From contig BSBM01000125.1 in the NCBI GenBank assembly GCA_027924585.1, forward strand, positions 5,709,001 to 5,773,000: a stretch of 64,000 bases of DNA, read 5' to 3'. The notes below the pieces were generated by a model. The model was not told the DNA's origin. It made no database searches and saw nothing but the letters and a program-made list of their open reading frames with translations. How positions within the stretch are numbered: position 1 is the first letter of the stretch; every line of letters starts with the position of its first letter. The DNA comes from Larix kaempferi (taxonomy: Eukaryota; Streptophyta; Pinopsida; Pinales; Pinaceae). Shown one piece after another: positions 1 to 10,350 of the stretch. The translations under genes and the position numbers were made by a program.

Positions 1-1426
1 GGGGAAAAATATCACCGTACCATGGGTCATCGGACGAGATGATGAACAAGTGATTGTCAGGTAACTCATTGGAGATTTGTGGGGACGGCAAAAGGGATGG
101 GAGATCGGTTATGAGCTGGGAAAGCGCTAGGGCTTTAGTGCTCTTAGGGGTTGTGAAAGTTAGGTCATATTTTTGGAGGATAATTACCCATTTAGCAATG
201 CAACCTTGCAGAAGTTGTTGGTTCAAGAGATAGACCATGGGGTTGGAGTCGGAGACAACTGTGGTATGACTGAGTAAAATGTAATGTCACAATTTTTGGA
301 CGGAAAAGACGATGGCAAGGGCCATTCTTTCCTCATATGGGTAACATAGGGGTGGTCCAGACAAGGTTTGGCTGACATAATAAATGACATGCTCCTGGCG
401 AGCAGCGTCTTCTTGAACCGGGACCCCTGACACGGCGTGGTCGAATGCCGAGACGTAAATGATGAAGTCCTGAGAGAAATCTGGAGGGGAGATCAAAGGG
501 GCTTGCATGAGAGATTTTTTCAGGGCTTCGAATGCAGATTGCACTTGGTCATCCCAAACAAAGGGTATGTGAGTACAAAGCAGGCGTAAGAAACCATGAA
601 CTATGGTGGCATAATCAGGAACGAAGCGACGGAGGAAATTAGATTTCCCCTGTAAACTTTGGAGCTGTCGGAGCGTGCATGCTGCAGGAAGTTCTATGAT
701 GGATTGGACTTTGAGGGGATCAACAACAATTCCTTTTTGGGAAACAATGAAACCCAACAACCGGCCTGCCAGAACACAAAAGACACACTTGAGTGGGTTC
801 AAGCGTATTTGATACTTGCGACAATCTAGAAAGACTTGCCGGAGGTCATTAAGGTGGTCTGAGCGTTTCCTGGAACGTGCTGTGAGATCATCAAGATAGA
901 CTAATAGGATATGGAACAAGTCATGAGAACAATAGGTCATGGCCCACTGGAAGGTGGCGCCAGCATTTTTAAGGCCGAAAGGCATGACACGATAGGAAAA
1001 GGTGCCCCATGGGGTAGTGAAGGCTGTCTTATATTGATCTTCCTTGCGGATCTGAATCTGGTTGTATCCAGAGAAACTGTCCATGAAGGATAGGACTTCA
1101 TTCCCTGCACACGCATTGATGAGTTGGTCAATAAATGCCATGGGGAAGTTGTCTTTGAGACATGCACGGTTTAAATCATGGAAGTCAGCACATACTCGGA
1201 TGGTGCCTTGTTTCTTGTTAAGAGGGACAAGGTTAGAAACCCAAGTGGTATATGCAATAGGATAAATGAATCTTGTTGTGCGAAGTTTCTCAATCTCTAC
1301 TTTAACGGTGGGGAGCTTTGATGGATGAATGGGGCGCTGTTTCTGGCGAACGGGGGGCACATCTGGCCATGTGTCAATGTGGTGCTCTATAATAGTGGGG
1401 TCAAGACTAGGCATTTTGGTATAGGT
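1..1426 (-). pseudogene. gypsy-1 pol: reverse transcriptase and start of RNase H
   Basis: The reverse transcriptase would copy element RNA into DNA in the cytoplasmic particle. Visible RT blocks in order are RVCADFHDLN, SFMDSFSGYNQI, VMPFGLKNAGATF and the catalytic YLDD box (plus-strand 887-898). The thumb/connection (LLGFIVSQKGI) follows. RNase H begins at FIIYVSAFD; the usual first catalytic Asp of the family's DAS motif is replaced here. One in-frame stop at about 287-289 interrupts RNase H, which then continues in frame (VSDSNPMVYLLNQQLL) to the window edge. Another stop at 1424-1426 separates it from the upstream spacer in the same frame. The family is clear from the RT motifs; the clade within Ty3/gypsy is not assigned. 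Confidence 0.93.
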
Positions 1427-2437
1427 CTAGGCAAAGACATCGCGGAACTCTTTGAAAAAAATTTTGTACTCTCTGATCTCGTACTTAGTGCAGGAGGCTC
1501 CCAAAGTAATGAGTTCATGAGGACTGGCTGGGGCAGAGATATCAATGTGGATTGTGGGTGAGATATTGGCCATGTTACCTTCCTCGAAGGCATTGGGAGC
1601 GGGAATGGGCTCTTTAAACCAGTCGACTTTGGTGGGGAGGAAATCTTTGGACTCAACCGAAAATTGGGGGGCTATGGTGGAGGAGGACTCTTCCAGAAGG
1701 AAATAGGAACAATGGTGCATATCTTCCCAGGGGTAATCAGGTGCAGTAAGAGCCTCGAGAATCTCCTCATCATTGTGTAAACTTTGGGTTTTCAAATCGG
1801 TTGACGAGGGAGTGCTAGTAGAAGAGATCATATAAATGGTATTAATATCTCCGATTGGCGGGGATGTTGGGGGGTGGATCTCTTCAATAGTGTGGGGAGC
1901 TGTCTCGAGGTCCAAATTATTCATCTTGTAGAGAGCTGCTCTGTAATCTGGGAGATCTGGACAGTGATGTGAGTAATGGCCGTAAATACCGCATATTGCA
2001 CAAGGGTGATTGGTACGAAGTGATTTATCACGACGCTTAGGGGTAGGGTCGAGTTGGACAACCGGGATGTTGGGGTCATCATCAAGCATTTGCATGTGCT
2101 CTTGTAATGCAGGTAATTGTGGACATTTATGGGTAGCATGGCCCAATTCATCACACAACGAGCATTTGGGAGGAGCGTGAAACGCGGGGGGTTTCTTAAC
2201 TGTTTTGGGTGGGGGTAAAGCAGTGTATGGTTGTGGGCCTCTGCCCCCAGTGTGCTTGATAAGAGGGGATGCATTAGTGGACGGGGAAGGAGTAGTGACA
2301 CCAGGAGGCGGTTGACTAGTAGTGGTGAAGGGTTGCACCGGTTTTAGGACGACATTTGGTGTCAGGGGGGAAACGGGAGGCGTGATGTACCATACAGGTA
2401 ATCCTAAAGTTAAACCAAGGAGGCTGAGAATAGCCAT
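1427..2437 (-). pseudogene. gypsy-1 pol: double zinc-knuckle and acidic spacer between protease and RT
   Basis: A proline/threonine-rich stretch is followed by two CCHC zinc knuckles, CSLCDELGHATHKC and CAICGIYGHYSHHC, both with exact C-x2-C-x4-H-x4-C spacing. Then comes an acidic, Ser/Thr/Pro-rich linker that leads into RT. CCHC knuckles normally sit at the end of gag (nucleocapsid) and bind nucleic acid. Here they lie downstream of the protease and upstream of RT, in the same frame as both. The second knuckle and its flank (RTNHPC) closely match the gag knuckle at about 9.69 kb (RTNHHC), so a duplication of the gag knuckle into pol is plausible. Bounded by in-frame stops. Confidence 0.8.
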
Positions 2438-3584
2438 AACTGGGGCGCTTACTACTCCCTAAGGGGGGAATAGGAAGGGGATTGTATGGATGGGTGTAAC
2501 ACCAACATGACTAGGTACCAATGGTGGTTGGGGTAGCAAGGGCGGTTGATGGTTGGGTGTTAGTGTATTGTGGGAAAGGGTACATAAGTCAGATATTTTG
2601 GTTACTGGTGAAGGGGGTGGAATGGATTGGAATGTTGAGGTCATCAGCGTATCTGAGTAAACACCGGGTCCCGCTGAGGAAACCAACGAGGTAGATGCAC
2701 CACAAACCGGTTGTTCAACCATGGGGAAAACATTTTCGGGTGCAGCAGGGGCATTGGGATCATAATAGGTGAGTTGATCAACCTTGACCATGCGTCCGTC
2801 ATGGGGGAACATCATGGTACGAAAAATGGATGAGGCAACCTCCCGCATGGCGTACATGTAACTGCGGCCAAGTTAGAGGTTATAATCAAGTTGGGCGTTG
2901 ATGACCTCTATGTCAATAAGCACTATTTTACCATCCAATTGGATGGGGACATTAGATAAGAGACCTTGGGGTTGAGCCGAACGGCCGTCGTAGGCTCGCA
3001 ACGCAGTGGTGGACTATTGGAGAGTAGGGGATCCCAACTTTTGCCAAATGAATGTGGACATAATGCATGTAGAGGCACCCTCATCAATGATGCACCAATG
3101 GATGACAAGATTCCGAATGGATACAAAAACTTGGAACGCTAATGTGGAAGGCAGGCGTGGTTTGGATTGGTCCAAATTGAAGGCTATCATTCGTGAATCA
3201 GTTGGGTCAATAGAACCAATGGCTGAGAGCAAAGTCTTGCGCTATGTAGGACAGTTTTTTAAGACCTCCAACGTAGACATGGTTGCAGGGGACTGAGCTA
3301 AATCATCTACAATGTTGTAATTAGACACAACGCGAGCATTGGGGTTATTGTTGATGCGGTGAAGTGGGAAGCAAGGGGCTTTGGAGGTGCCATCTAGTGG
3401 AGCCAGAGGTATTCGTAATGGCTGATCGGTGGGAAGAGCATTGGTGTTTTTGTCGGTGGGAGGGGCTTCAGGGGTGGAGCCATATTGGTTCCGACAGGTT
3501 TGAAGGTTGACATTGGTGGATGACATCATTAACAAGTGATGGGTACCTGAGTCTATCATGGGTTGATCAGGAGCGACATAAGTG
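2438..3584 (-). pseudogene. gypsy-1 pol: aspartic protease region
   Basis: This would cleave the gag-pol polyprotein. The active-site region reads IDEGAS (about 3.06 kb) where the family has D-T/S-G-A, so Thr/Ser is replaced by Glu. The second half reads LLSNVPIQL, then VINAQLDYN and GRSYMYAM, matching the usual LG-R-x-W/Y end of retroviral-type proteases. A proline-rich linker (2459-2780) follows. Stops at about 3239-3241 and 3011-3013 and near 2.86-2.92 kb break the frame, but all pieces share one frame. The frame is cut at 3584 by the E2 insertion and resumes at 9455. Recognition rests on motif and position; similarity to proteases is otherwise weak. Confidence 0.72.
3580..3584. repeat. 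Left target-site duplication of E2 (AAGTG)
   Basis: AAGTG lies directly before the TGTTG start of E2. The identical AAGTG at 9450-9454 follows the CAACA end. A 5-bp duplication is what LTR-retrotransposon integrase makes. Removing E2 plus one copy restores an uninterrupted gypsy-1 reading frame at the junction. Confidence 0.92.
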
Positions 3585-3754
3585 TGTTGTTGCAGCAACA
3601 TCCCCCAAATTTTGTAGATATTGGGGGCCCTCCTTTCATTTTACTAGAAAGACTGCCTAAAAGGATAAGTCTCCTTTGAAAACTTTTTGACTTAGTTTTT
3701 GTTTCAATTGAGAATCTACTTGAAAATTGAATTTTTTTCTTCTAAGTCAAAACT

Positions 3755-4290
3755 CGGGATTCTCTCCCGAAACTGCGGAAAAGACTCAAAGTTACTCCCC
3801 GAAACAGCGAAAACACTTAGCGTTTTTAAAGTTTCGGAAGAACTTAAAATTGCCTCTCAAAACTGGGGAAGAACTTAGCGATCTCGCTCGAAACTGCAGA
3901 GGAACTTGGGATTATCTCACGAAATTGCGGAAGATTTCGCCAAGTGTTGCCGTAGTAAGTTGGTCTTGTCCCCGGGTTACTCGACCATTCATATTTCGAT
4001 AAAAAAAAAAAAACTTAACAGAGTTATTCGTGAATTGCAGAAGGACTTATTGAGTCTTTCCGAAACTTCAGGACAACTCGGCAAAGCCGACCCCGATAAG
4101 CTTCCGAGAGAGTAAATTTCGGAAGAACTCACAAAGTGCTCCCGAAACGCCGGAATGACTTGCCAATTTTTTCCGCCACTGCGAAGCATCTTTTTGTCTC
4201 TCCCGCAACAAAGTTTCCCGCCTTTCGAGAGGATCTCATAAGTTTTGGCCGCAACCGCAGATGAAACTTGTGAGTCCTCGCCGCAGCCGA
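3755..4290 (+). repeat. Degenerate ~35-40-bp tandem repeat upstream of the E2 promoter
   Basis: The motif CCCGAAACTGCGGAAGAACTT and variants recur about every 35-40 bp (for example near 3768, 3801, 3829, 3862, 3890, 3920, 4037, 4060, 4120, 4145). Copies are strongly diverged and spacing varies. A poly-A run interrupts the block at 4003-4012. It ends about 100 bp before the TATA box. It could be a decayed minisatellite or an array of regulatory sites; function unknown. Confidence 0.6.
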
Positions 4291-4386
4291 CGGTCATGTG
4301 TTAAATGCCGAATTGTTTTGAAATGACCATGTCGTACAAGAGTTTAACTCTGTTTTAATGTCATCACCAATCCGTTTAAATGCCCG

Positions 4387-4408
4387 CACGTGTCTAACTT
4401 TATATAAG
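4387..4408 (+). promoter_or_regulatory. E2 promoter: G-box and TATA box
   Basis: CACGTG (4387-4392), a plant G-box core, is followed by TATATAAG (4401-4408). A transcript starting about 30 bp downstream would run through a short leader exon, consistent with the downstream splice sites and ATG. Both motifs are seen in the sequence; promoter activity is inferred. Confidence 0.55.
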
Positions 4409-4541
4409 GGTGGTGGGGTTTCATTGGTCCCATTGTTAGTTTCTTATTCAAAGAACGTCGTTGGGAAGACCGCATCGTCTCACTCCAGCTCAATGCATCC
4501 ACTATAGTGTCCACCTCACTCCATCACTGTTTCGTCTCCAG

Positions 4542-5301
4542 GTAGGCTTTTTAACTGTCATCTTTGTCTTATCTTCACGTTGAGTTATTTCTTGGGTTTT
4601 CCCATTTCATAACGTGGTCAGTAGACATTGGTAGCATATATCATTTTAAAGAATTTAAGGCCGCCGTGGCCCCATAGGTTTCTCATTGCTACCAACTAGG
4701 AGTCATAGCCATGACCAAGTCGGTCCTAGTTGGCCCCTTGTTTCTGAGTCATCTGAGCTTGCTTTTTTTTCTCTGGCCGCATTCCGATCATTTTCCTACC
4801 CAAATTTACTCAAACTCAAACTTCATACCGGCTGCATACCATTTCGCAAGTATTATCAATGACAGTAGTGGTCGGTTGAGATACTCAACCACTCACCTAT
4901 TCGGCTCAGTTAATGTCTGTGGAAAATGGTTCCTTGTTTTCATTGTTTCCTCATAGGATTTTCCATTCCAGGCCAACCCACGATTGACCATTAGAAGTGC
5001 TATGATGAAGGGCATCCTGTCTCTAAGGACTAGGAAGGAAGTAGGTTTTTTTTCATGTCGTATGCTTACCTTTTCGGAAGCATTCCAAAAGTTCCTGACT
5101 AGGCATTGTCTCCCTAGAATAATCAAGTCTGAGAACCATATTTTGTTTTCTGGAATGATCTATGTTTAGTTTGCTTCCCCAGCATGCAACTTTATAATTT
5201 TGTCTATATTTATCATTAGCATGCTAAAATTGTCCTACTCTATATCACACTCTCATAACGTGTTGCAAATTTTGTAATCATTCACATTTGGTTGTTGACA
5301 G
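4542..5301 (+). other. Probable 5'-UTR intron of the E2 gene
   Basis: A consensus donor (CCAG|GTAGGC at 4541/4542) and an acceptor (GTTGACAG|GG at 5301/5302, after a T-rich stretch) bracket about 760 bp without a long frame. The acceptor lies 12 bp before the ATG at 5314, so splicing would place that ATG as the first of the long frame. Inferred from splice-site consensus only. Confidence 0.45.
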
Positions 5302-5313
5302 GGATAAGCCACG

Positions 5314-8300
5314 ATGCCAAAAGGTGGTAGAAAGAAAGATAAAGTGATGGACCCAGAACCAGTGCAACTAAGAACTGAAACTATTTTCCAAGACACTAAG
5401 TGTACCACCGGTGTTCCTCCCGATGTCCGTTGGGGAGATGTTTACCGGATGATCAGGGAACAGGATATCCCAGATGTATTATTGGAAGAAGAACAAATCT
5501 ACCTCAACATCAGAACTTTCGGCATAGCTAGGGCCTCTACTCGCCCTGAATTGTTCCCATGCTCTGAAGTGATCGGATGGATACTGGAACATGCCAACCC
5601 GCAAACAAGAGTGTTGCATGACAGCAAGGGAGAGCCTTTCGCTTCATTCCATCCAGTGTATATTGCATCGGCCTACAAATTCTCACATCCCCAGCAAGCT
5701 CTAAGTGATGAATGGTTGGATAAGATGAATAATACTGAGATGGCCAAGAAGTTATTGGTCACATGCAAGCAGCTGAGGAAGAGAGATAATGATGAATATG
5801 ATGTTCAGAGCCTAAGACCTCCTTTTAGATTAATCACCCTGATGTTATGCAGAATTTTTGGCATGCCCGATGGCACTATATATACGATACAGTGGGCTCC
5901 CATCATCCACTTCATAGCATTCAAAGGAACTGTGTTTGATTAGGCTACTATCCTTTCAGACAGTTTGGCATCCACAGTGGCCACTGCAAGAGAAGGTCTG
6001 GCCTTTAAAAAGTTAGAATTTTACATGTCTTCCTATCTTATTGACTGCATTTTTCCCAAGCTCTCTTTCCCTAGGCTAGGTTTCACATGGGATAAGGCCA
6101 ACACCCCAGTCTACACTGCCTATAAAATAATGTGGGCTCAAAATTACAGAGCAAACTATAAGCTCATCTGCGAAGAGTTCATCATGCCTCTATATGAGCA
6201 GATGTTCAAGGAAGAGCCCAATTGTCTATAAGAAAATGCCATGGAGGTCCTGGAAAACTATGGCGATTTTTACTTCTCAGAGCAGGGCAACTACATCAGG
6301 ATGTTTGGAGGTACCAAAGCGCCATACATTTTGCCAAAATACGCTACTGATTATGTAGTCCTCAAGGAAGTAGTCGGGCAAGTTTTCCTTCATGGAATAG
6401 GAGGGGTGCTTAACAAGCGACATAAGGCTTCCTTCCCTCCTTTGCCTTTTTGCATAGGAGCCTATAAATTCTCAGGGGTTGCAATAGGAAAGGAATATGT
6501 TCAAGAGCTGAAATCTTTCCACTTCGGTGAGGTGATATTCCATAGAAATGACAGGCGGAGCAAGGTTGCTGAGCATTGCAAGGAGGTATATGCTCATTTT
6601 GAGTATGCTCATTACTATGATGCAGAGGGAGAAGTGTTCAGAGGCATCAACAACATGAATGAGTTTCAGATTTGTCATCAAGGCAGTGGAGCTAGCTCTA
6701 GCTCTGTCCTAGCCCGAGAAGCTAGTCTGTAGAAAGAGAGAGAAGCAGCTGAGGCCCTAGCCCGTGAAGAACAAAGATTGAAAGAAGAAGCAAGACTACA
6801 ACAAGAAGCAGAAGAAGCAAGACTGCAACAAGATGCTGAAGATGCAAGGTTGCAACGAGAAGCTGAAGAAGCAAGGTTGCAGAAATGAGCTGAGGAAGCA
6901 AGACAACAGAAGGAAGCAGAAGATCAAGAGCAGAGGGAGGAAAGTGAAAATCAGCAGCAAGCTGAAGAAGAAGAAAGAAGGTGTAAAACAGAAGAGGAAC
7001 AAAAGATGGAGGAAGAACTTAAGACCAATGAAGATGCCTAGGCAGGTGGCTCCGGCACCCAAGATATGGAAACAGACACATCTCAAGTAGGTGTCTCCGG
7101 CACCCAAAATGTGGAAATAGACACATCTCAAGCAGGTGGCTCCGACACCCAAAATGTGGAAATAGAAACATCTCAAGTAGTACAGACCCCACCCATAGAG
7201 ACAGAAGTGCATGTAATAGACCTCCCGATCATCCCTTACACCCCATTAAAAGATCATACTATGTCTCGATGGGATGAATTTGTGTATTATAAGAAGAGGA
7301 AGGTGGTGGTCTTGAAGTCGGAAAAGAGGATAAAGAGACTCTTTCAAGAAGATATTGTTACCCAGCGGGAGACCACGGTGATGCAAAATACAAATAAGGC
7401 TCCCATAGCCATGGCATCCGCCACTGTGTCAGCAGCAAAAGAAACAAAGGACAATGTGGTCGATATGGTTAGAGAATTCGAGTCAACAAAGAGGAGAGCT
7501 CGCATGTTGCAACATACTGTGGCTAATGAGAAGGCTTACAGGGATCTTGTAGTGAATAAATATAATCGCCTGTCTGTTGATCACAAGGCGTTGTCAGATA
7601 AGTATCGCCATTTAGAAGAAGAAAAGGAGCACCTGGAAATCCAGATGATGGTTCTAGAAGCATAAAAGAATGATTCTGAAGCTAGAGTTTTTCATCTGGA
7701 AGCAAATAAGCAGGCAATGGTTGAACAATTAGAGAAGGAAGAAAGTAGAGCAATAGATATGTCTCCCTTTCATGAGCTGTCCTGTGACATTTTGAGATAA
7801 ATGCACGCCACACAGGAGTTGATTTCTGAGGAAGTGTGCAGGCTCAAAGCCATGATGGTTAGATTGAAGGAAGTCAATGCAGAGGCCAATAGGATTAAGG
7901 GAAAGTACTCTCGGGTTAAAGCAAACATCCTGAGCCAAATGGAATGGAGAGAAGGGAAGGTTGATTTCCCCAAGCATCTCCCATTCAAGTCGGTAGATGA
8001 TTTTAAAGAAGATGTGGCCCTCATGGAATTATGCAGGAACTCTGGCCTGAAGATAATGGCTAGGATCCAGGGAACAATTGATAAGAGTAACAGCCTATAT
8101 CAAAAGATTCATGAAGTGCATGATAAGTGTAAGCTGAGTTTCCCTCAGTCCCTCGATGAGTTTCCAAGCAAAGAGCAACGTCTATCAGACTTGAAGGAAG
8201 AGCTAGGAATTCAAATAGAATATATAAAGAAGATTGACGTCCTAGCCACTGATGATCTCCATCACTATATTGGGCTGTCATTAGTATATAGCCATTTGCT

Positions 8301-8526
8301 GAAAGAAATCCACCAAGCAGCAATTGCAGAAATTCTCAGTATTGAAGCAGAGCTTGGTAAGCATGTAACTTCTTAGAAGATCTTGCTCCCTTCACCAACA
8401 AATGTGGTTATCAAAGACACTAGAATCTGGTTCAGTTACATTGCAGAGGAGGAAAAGAAAGTAGCAGCAGCAGTAGCAGCGAATCCAAGTACCTCCCTCC
8501 CAGCAGAAGTGCCTCCCCAAGGGTGA
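5314..8526 (+). pseudogene. E2 ORF: unrecognised ~1,070-residue coiled-coil protein, eight premature stops
   Basis: Starts at the first ATG after the intron acceptor (MPKGGRKKDK, lysine-rich and possibly a nuclear signal). Residues 1-470 look globular, with no motif I can name. Residues about 474-574 are an E/A/R/Q-rich coiled coil built on EEARLQQEA-like repeats. Residues about 577-622 are three 15-residue repeats of the type GGSGTQDMETDTSQ. A second helical, charged region covers about 720-1010. Stops at 5941, 6229, 6730, 6886, 7039, 7663, 7798 and 8374 all keep the same frame; each could come from CAG, CAA or CGA by C-to-T change. The frame ends at TGA 8524-8526. There is no frameshift in 3.2 kb. 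No transmembrane or signal peptide stands out. It might be an extra ORF of a retroelement or a captured gene; function unknown. Confidence 0.75.
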
Positions 8527-9449
8527 ACACGTTGATCCTGAGGCGTTGTTCCTATTTTCATTTGTTCTCCCTATGTTTAGAGCGTAGAATCACTAGACAG
8601 CTGTCCTTTTCTATTTTTGAGAAATTTTTTGTTTTAATAAAAGGGCCATGATTTGTTTATTTAGAGGAAAAGTCTTTGGAGGACAAGTGTAAAGAGCCAG
8701 GTGGCAGCCCAAGAGGCATTTTGTAAAGATATAAATAGAAGCTTAGGGAATAGTGTAAGGGACTTTTGGCAGGGAAAAGATTTTTCTTAACTTATACGAG
8801 CTATCTTGCACTTGCTCCAAGAAAATAAAATTTTCCTAATAAGAGCCTGGAGAGGACGTCTTTTGCATGGAAATGGATGTTGGATGCATGCTGGATTATT
8901 ATTGTGTCTTTCATATTCTACAGTGAGATCTTTCTTTGCTGCCTTGAATTATTTCTATGCATTGAATGATCTTGTTGTTTCCTGTGCAAATGATCTTTTT
9001 TCTCCCACATGAGTAATGGAATGCATTATATGTAAATTGGAAGCTATCTTTTAATATCTGTTTCCTTTTGCTGTAGTTGTATCTTCATGGTTTAATGGTT
9101 ATCTGTTGATTTCTAGATGCTTCTTTCAGCACATTATTCATACTTATAATTTTGCTCCTTGCAGGGATAGTTTAGGTTTATTTCAGTTTTTAAACACATA
9201 TTTGTTTTAAGCTTTGCATTTGAATTAAGTTAGCTTAGGCACTTGCATACCATCTTAAAGCTTAAAATCAAAAAAAGAATGGTGGATCGGACCATAACCG
9301 GTGTAATTGAATCAAATCTCCAAATCTAACGGTTGTCGCAACCGCTAACTGGACGGATTCCCCATACCAAACGGTGGATAATCTCACTGGGATAGTCTAC
9401 TGGGGAGAATCCCTTTCTGCTTGATGCTATGATCTTCGGGGCATCAACA
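8527..9449 (+). promoter_or_regulatory. E2 3' region with polyadenylation signals and a second TATA box
   Basis: AATAAA at 8636-8641 lies about 110 bp after the ORF stop and could end the E2 transcript. Further on, TATAAATAG at 8730-8738 is followed by AATAAA at 8824-8829, the order expected of a promoter and R-region in an LTR. The rest to 9449 is AT-rich with no frame, ending GGGGCATCAACA. Signals are seen; their use is inferred. Confidence 0.4.
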
Positions 9450-9454
9450 AAGTG
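9450..9454. repeat. Right target-site duplication of E2 (AAGTG)
   Basis: Identical to 3580-3584 and directly after the CAACA end of E2. Confidence 0.92.
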
Positions 9455-10350
9455 ATTTGCTATTGTGGTGGTGCGATTCCTTGAGGGGGAGCTAACGGTT
9501 GGGTGTTCACCACGCCTTGGGTTGGTAAAGGGTTCTGTAACACCAAGGGTTGAGTCTGAGGTGGTGGGGGGTTAGGTGGCGCCTGAGGTGCCGCGTGTTC
9601 TTGGCAGTGGGCATCATCAGTCCAGAGTTGTCGAGCCCACTCCAAATGTGGGCAAGCATGTGTGTAATGGCCATAGACCCCGCAAATAGAACAATGATGG
9701 TTTGTTCGCAAATTAGGGTTTTTGGCTTGCTTGGGCGGCCTGTCAGGGTTTTGGTTGGCAAGTACCGCATTATTATTGTTCAGAGAATTAGGGGGTTGAC
9801 CGCCTTGGTCTGGAGGGGGGTTGTTCCCGTCGTTATGTCCTTTGCCGCGGTTTTGCTGGCCTTGTTGGCATTGGTTATTTTGGTTCTACTACGGATTCTG
9901 TTGGGCATACACTTGCCCTTGGGCAGCAGGTGGGTTCTAGGGTTGTGTAGGTGTGGGAGCAGGCTGCGGTGGATAATAAGTGGGTGGAGGCGGTGTGGGT
10001 GCTGAACCTTGTGGGGGTTGCTGATATGTCTGTGTGATGGGTTGTGGGTTTTCCGCAGCTATTGCCTATGGCAGGTAATAAGCAGGGGGGGCTTGAGAGG
10101 ATACAGGATCTTGCGTGGCCTGCAGGTGGTAATATGGCTGAGGTGCGACCGGGGGGGTGTAAGCGGGAGATACGTGGCCAAAGCACTGAGGTGGACATGA
10201 GGGTCCGTGGGAATGGTGGTGATGTGCCATAAGAGCATACAAATTGGTTGCTCCAGAGTGGGATGTAGCCCGTGAAAGGTCAGGGCCAGGGATAGTATGT
10301 GCTATGGAAAAAGGGCTGGTTATGCGAGGAAATATGGCCAATGATGCCAT
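9455..10350 (-). pseudogene. gypsy-1 gag C-terminus: Pro/Gln-rich region and CCHC zinc knuckle
   Basis: Nucleocapsid part of gag. A His/Pro/Gln/Asn-rich, low-complexity stretch (10350 to about 9740) contains several in-frame stops. A single zinc knuckle follows, CSICGVYGHYTHAC (about 9.66-9.70 kb), with exact C-x2-C-x4-H-x4-C spacing, for binding element RNA. A short Pro/Gln-rich tail reaches the E2 insertion at 9454. This frame is in register with the pol frame left of E2. Stops such as the TAG after APPQ near 9457 fit CAG-to-TAG changes. Confidence 0.82.

Larger units (their letters stand above)
3585..9449 (+). mobile_element. E2: 5.9-kb LTR-less element or giant solo LTR carrying a gene-like unit
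   Basis: The element begins TGTTGTTGCAGC and ends GGGGCATCAACA, with AAGTG on both sides. The outermost 9 bp form an imperfect inverted repeat (TGTTGTTGC / GCATCAACA). I compared the first and last ~700 bp and found no LTR pair, and no gag, protease, RT, integrase or transposase in it. It holds in order: a degenerate ~35-40-bp repeat block (3755-4290), a TATA promoter with a G-box, a likely 5'-UTR intron, a long broken coiled-coil frame (5314-8526), polyadenylation-type signals, and a second TATA/AATAAA set near the right end (8730, 8824). The right-end signals resemble the R/U5 part of an LTR. The best explanations are a very large solo LTR with a coding U3, or a non-autonomous element mobilised by LTR-retrotransposon integrase. 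Confidence 0.8.

Noticed and set aside
3727-4297. Short ORFs on both strands in the E2 upstream region
   Set aside because: They run through the degenerate GAAACTGCGG repeat and have no domain or start context.
3585-9449. E2 as an ordinary LTR retrotransposon
   Set aside because: No sequence shared between its first and last ~700 bp, and no gag or pol domains inside.
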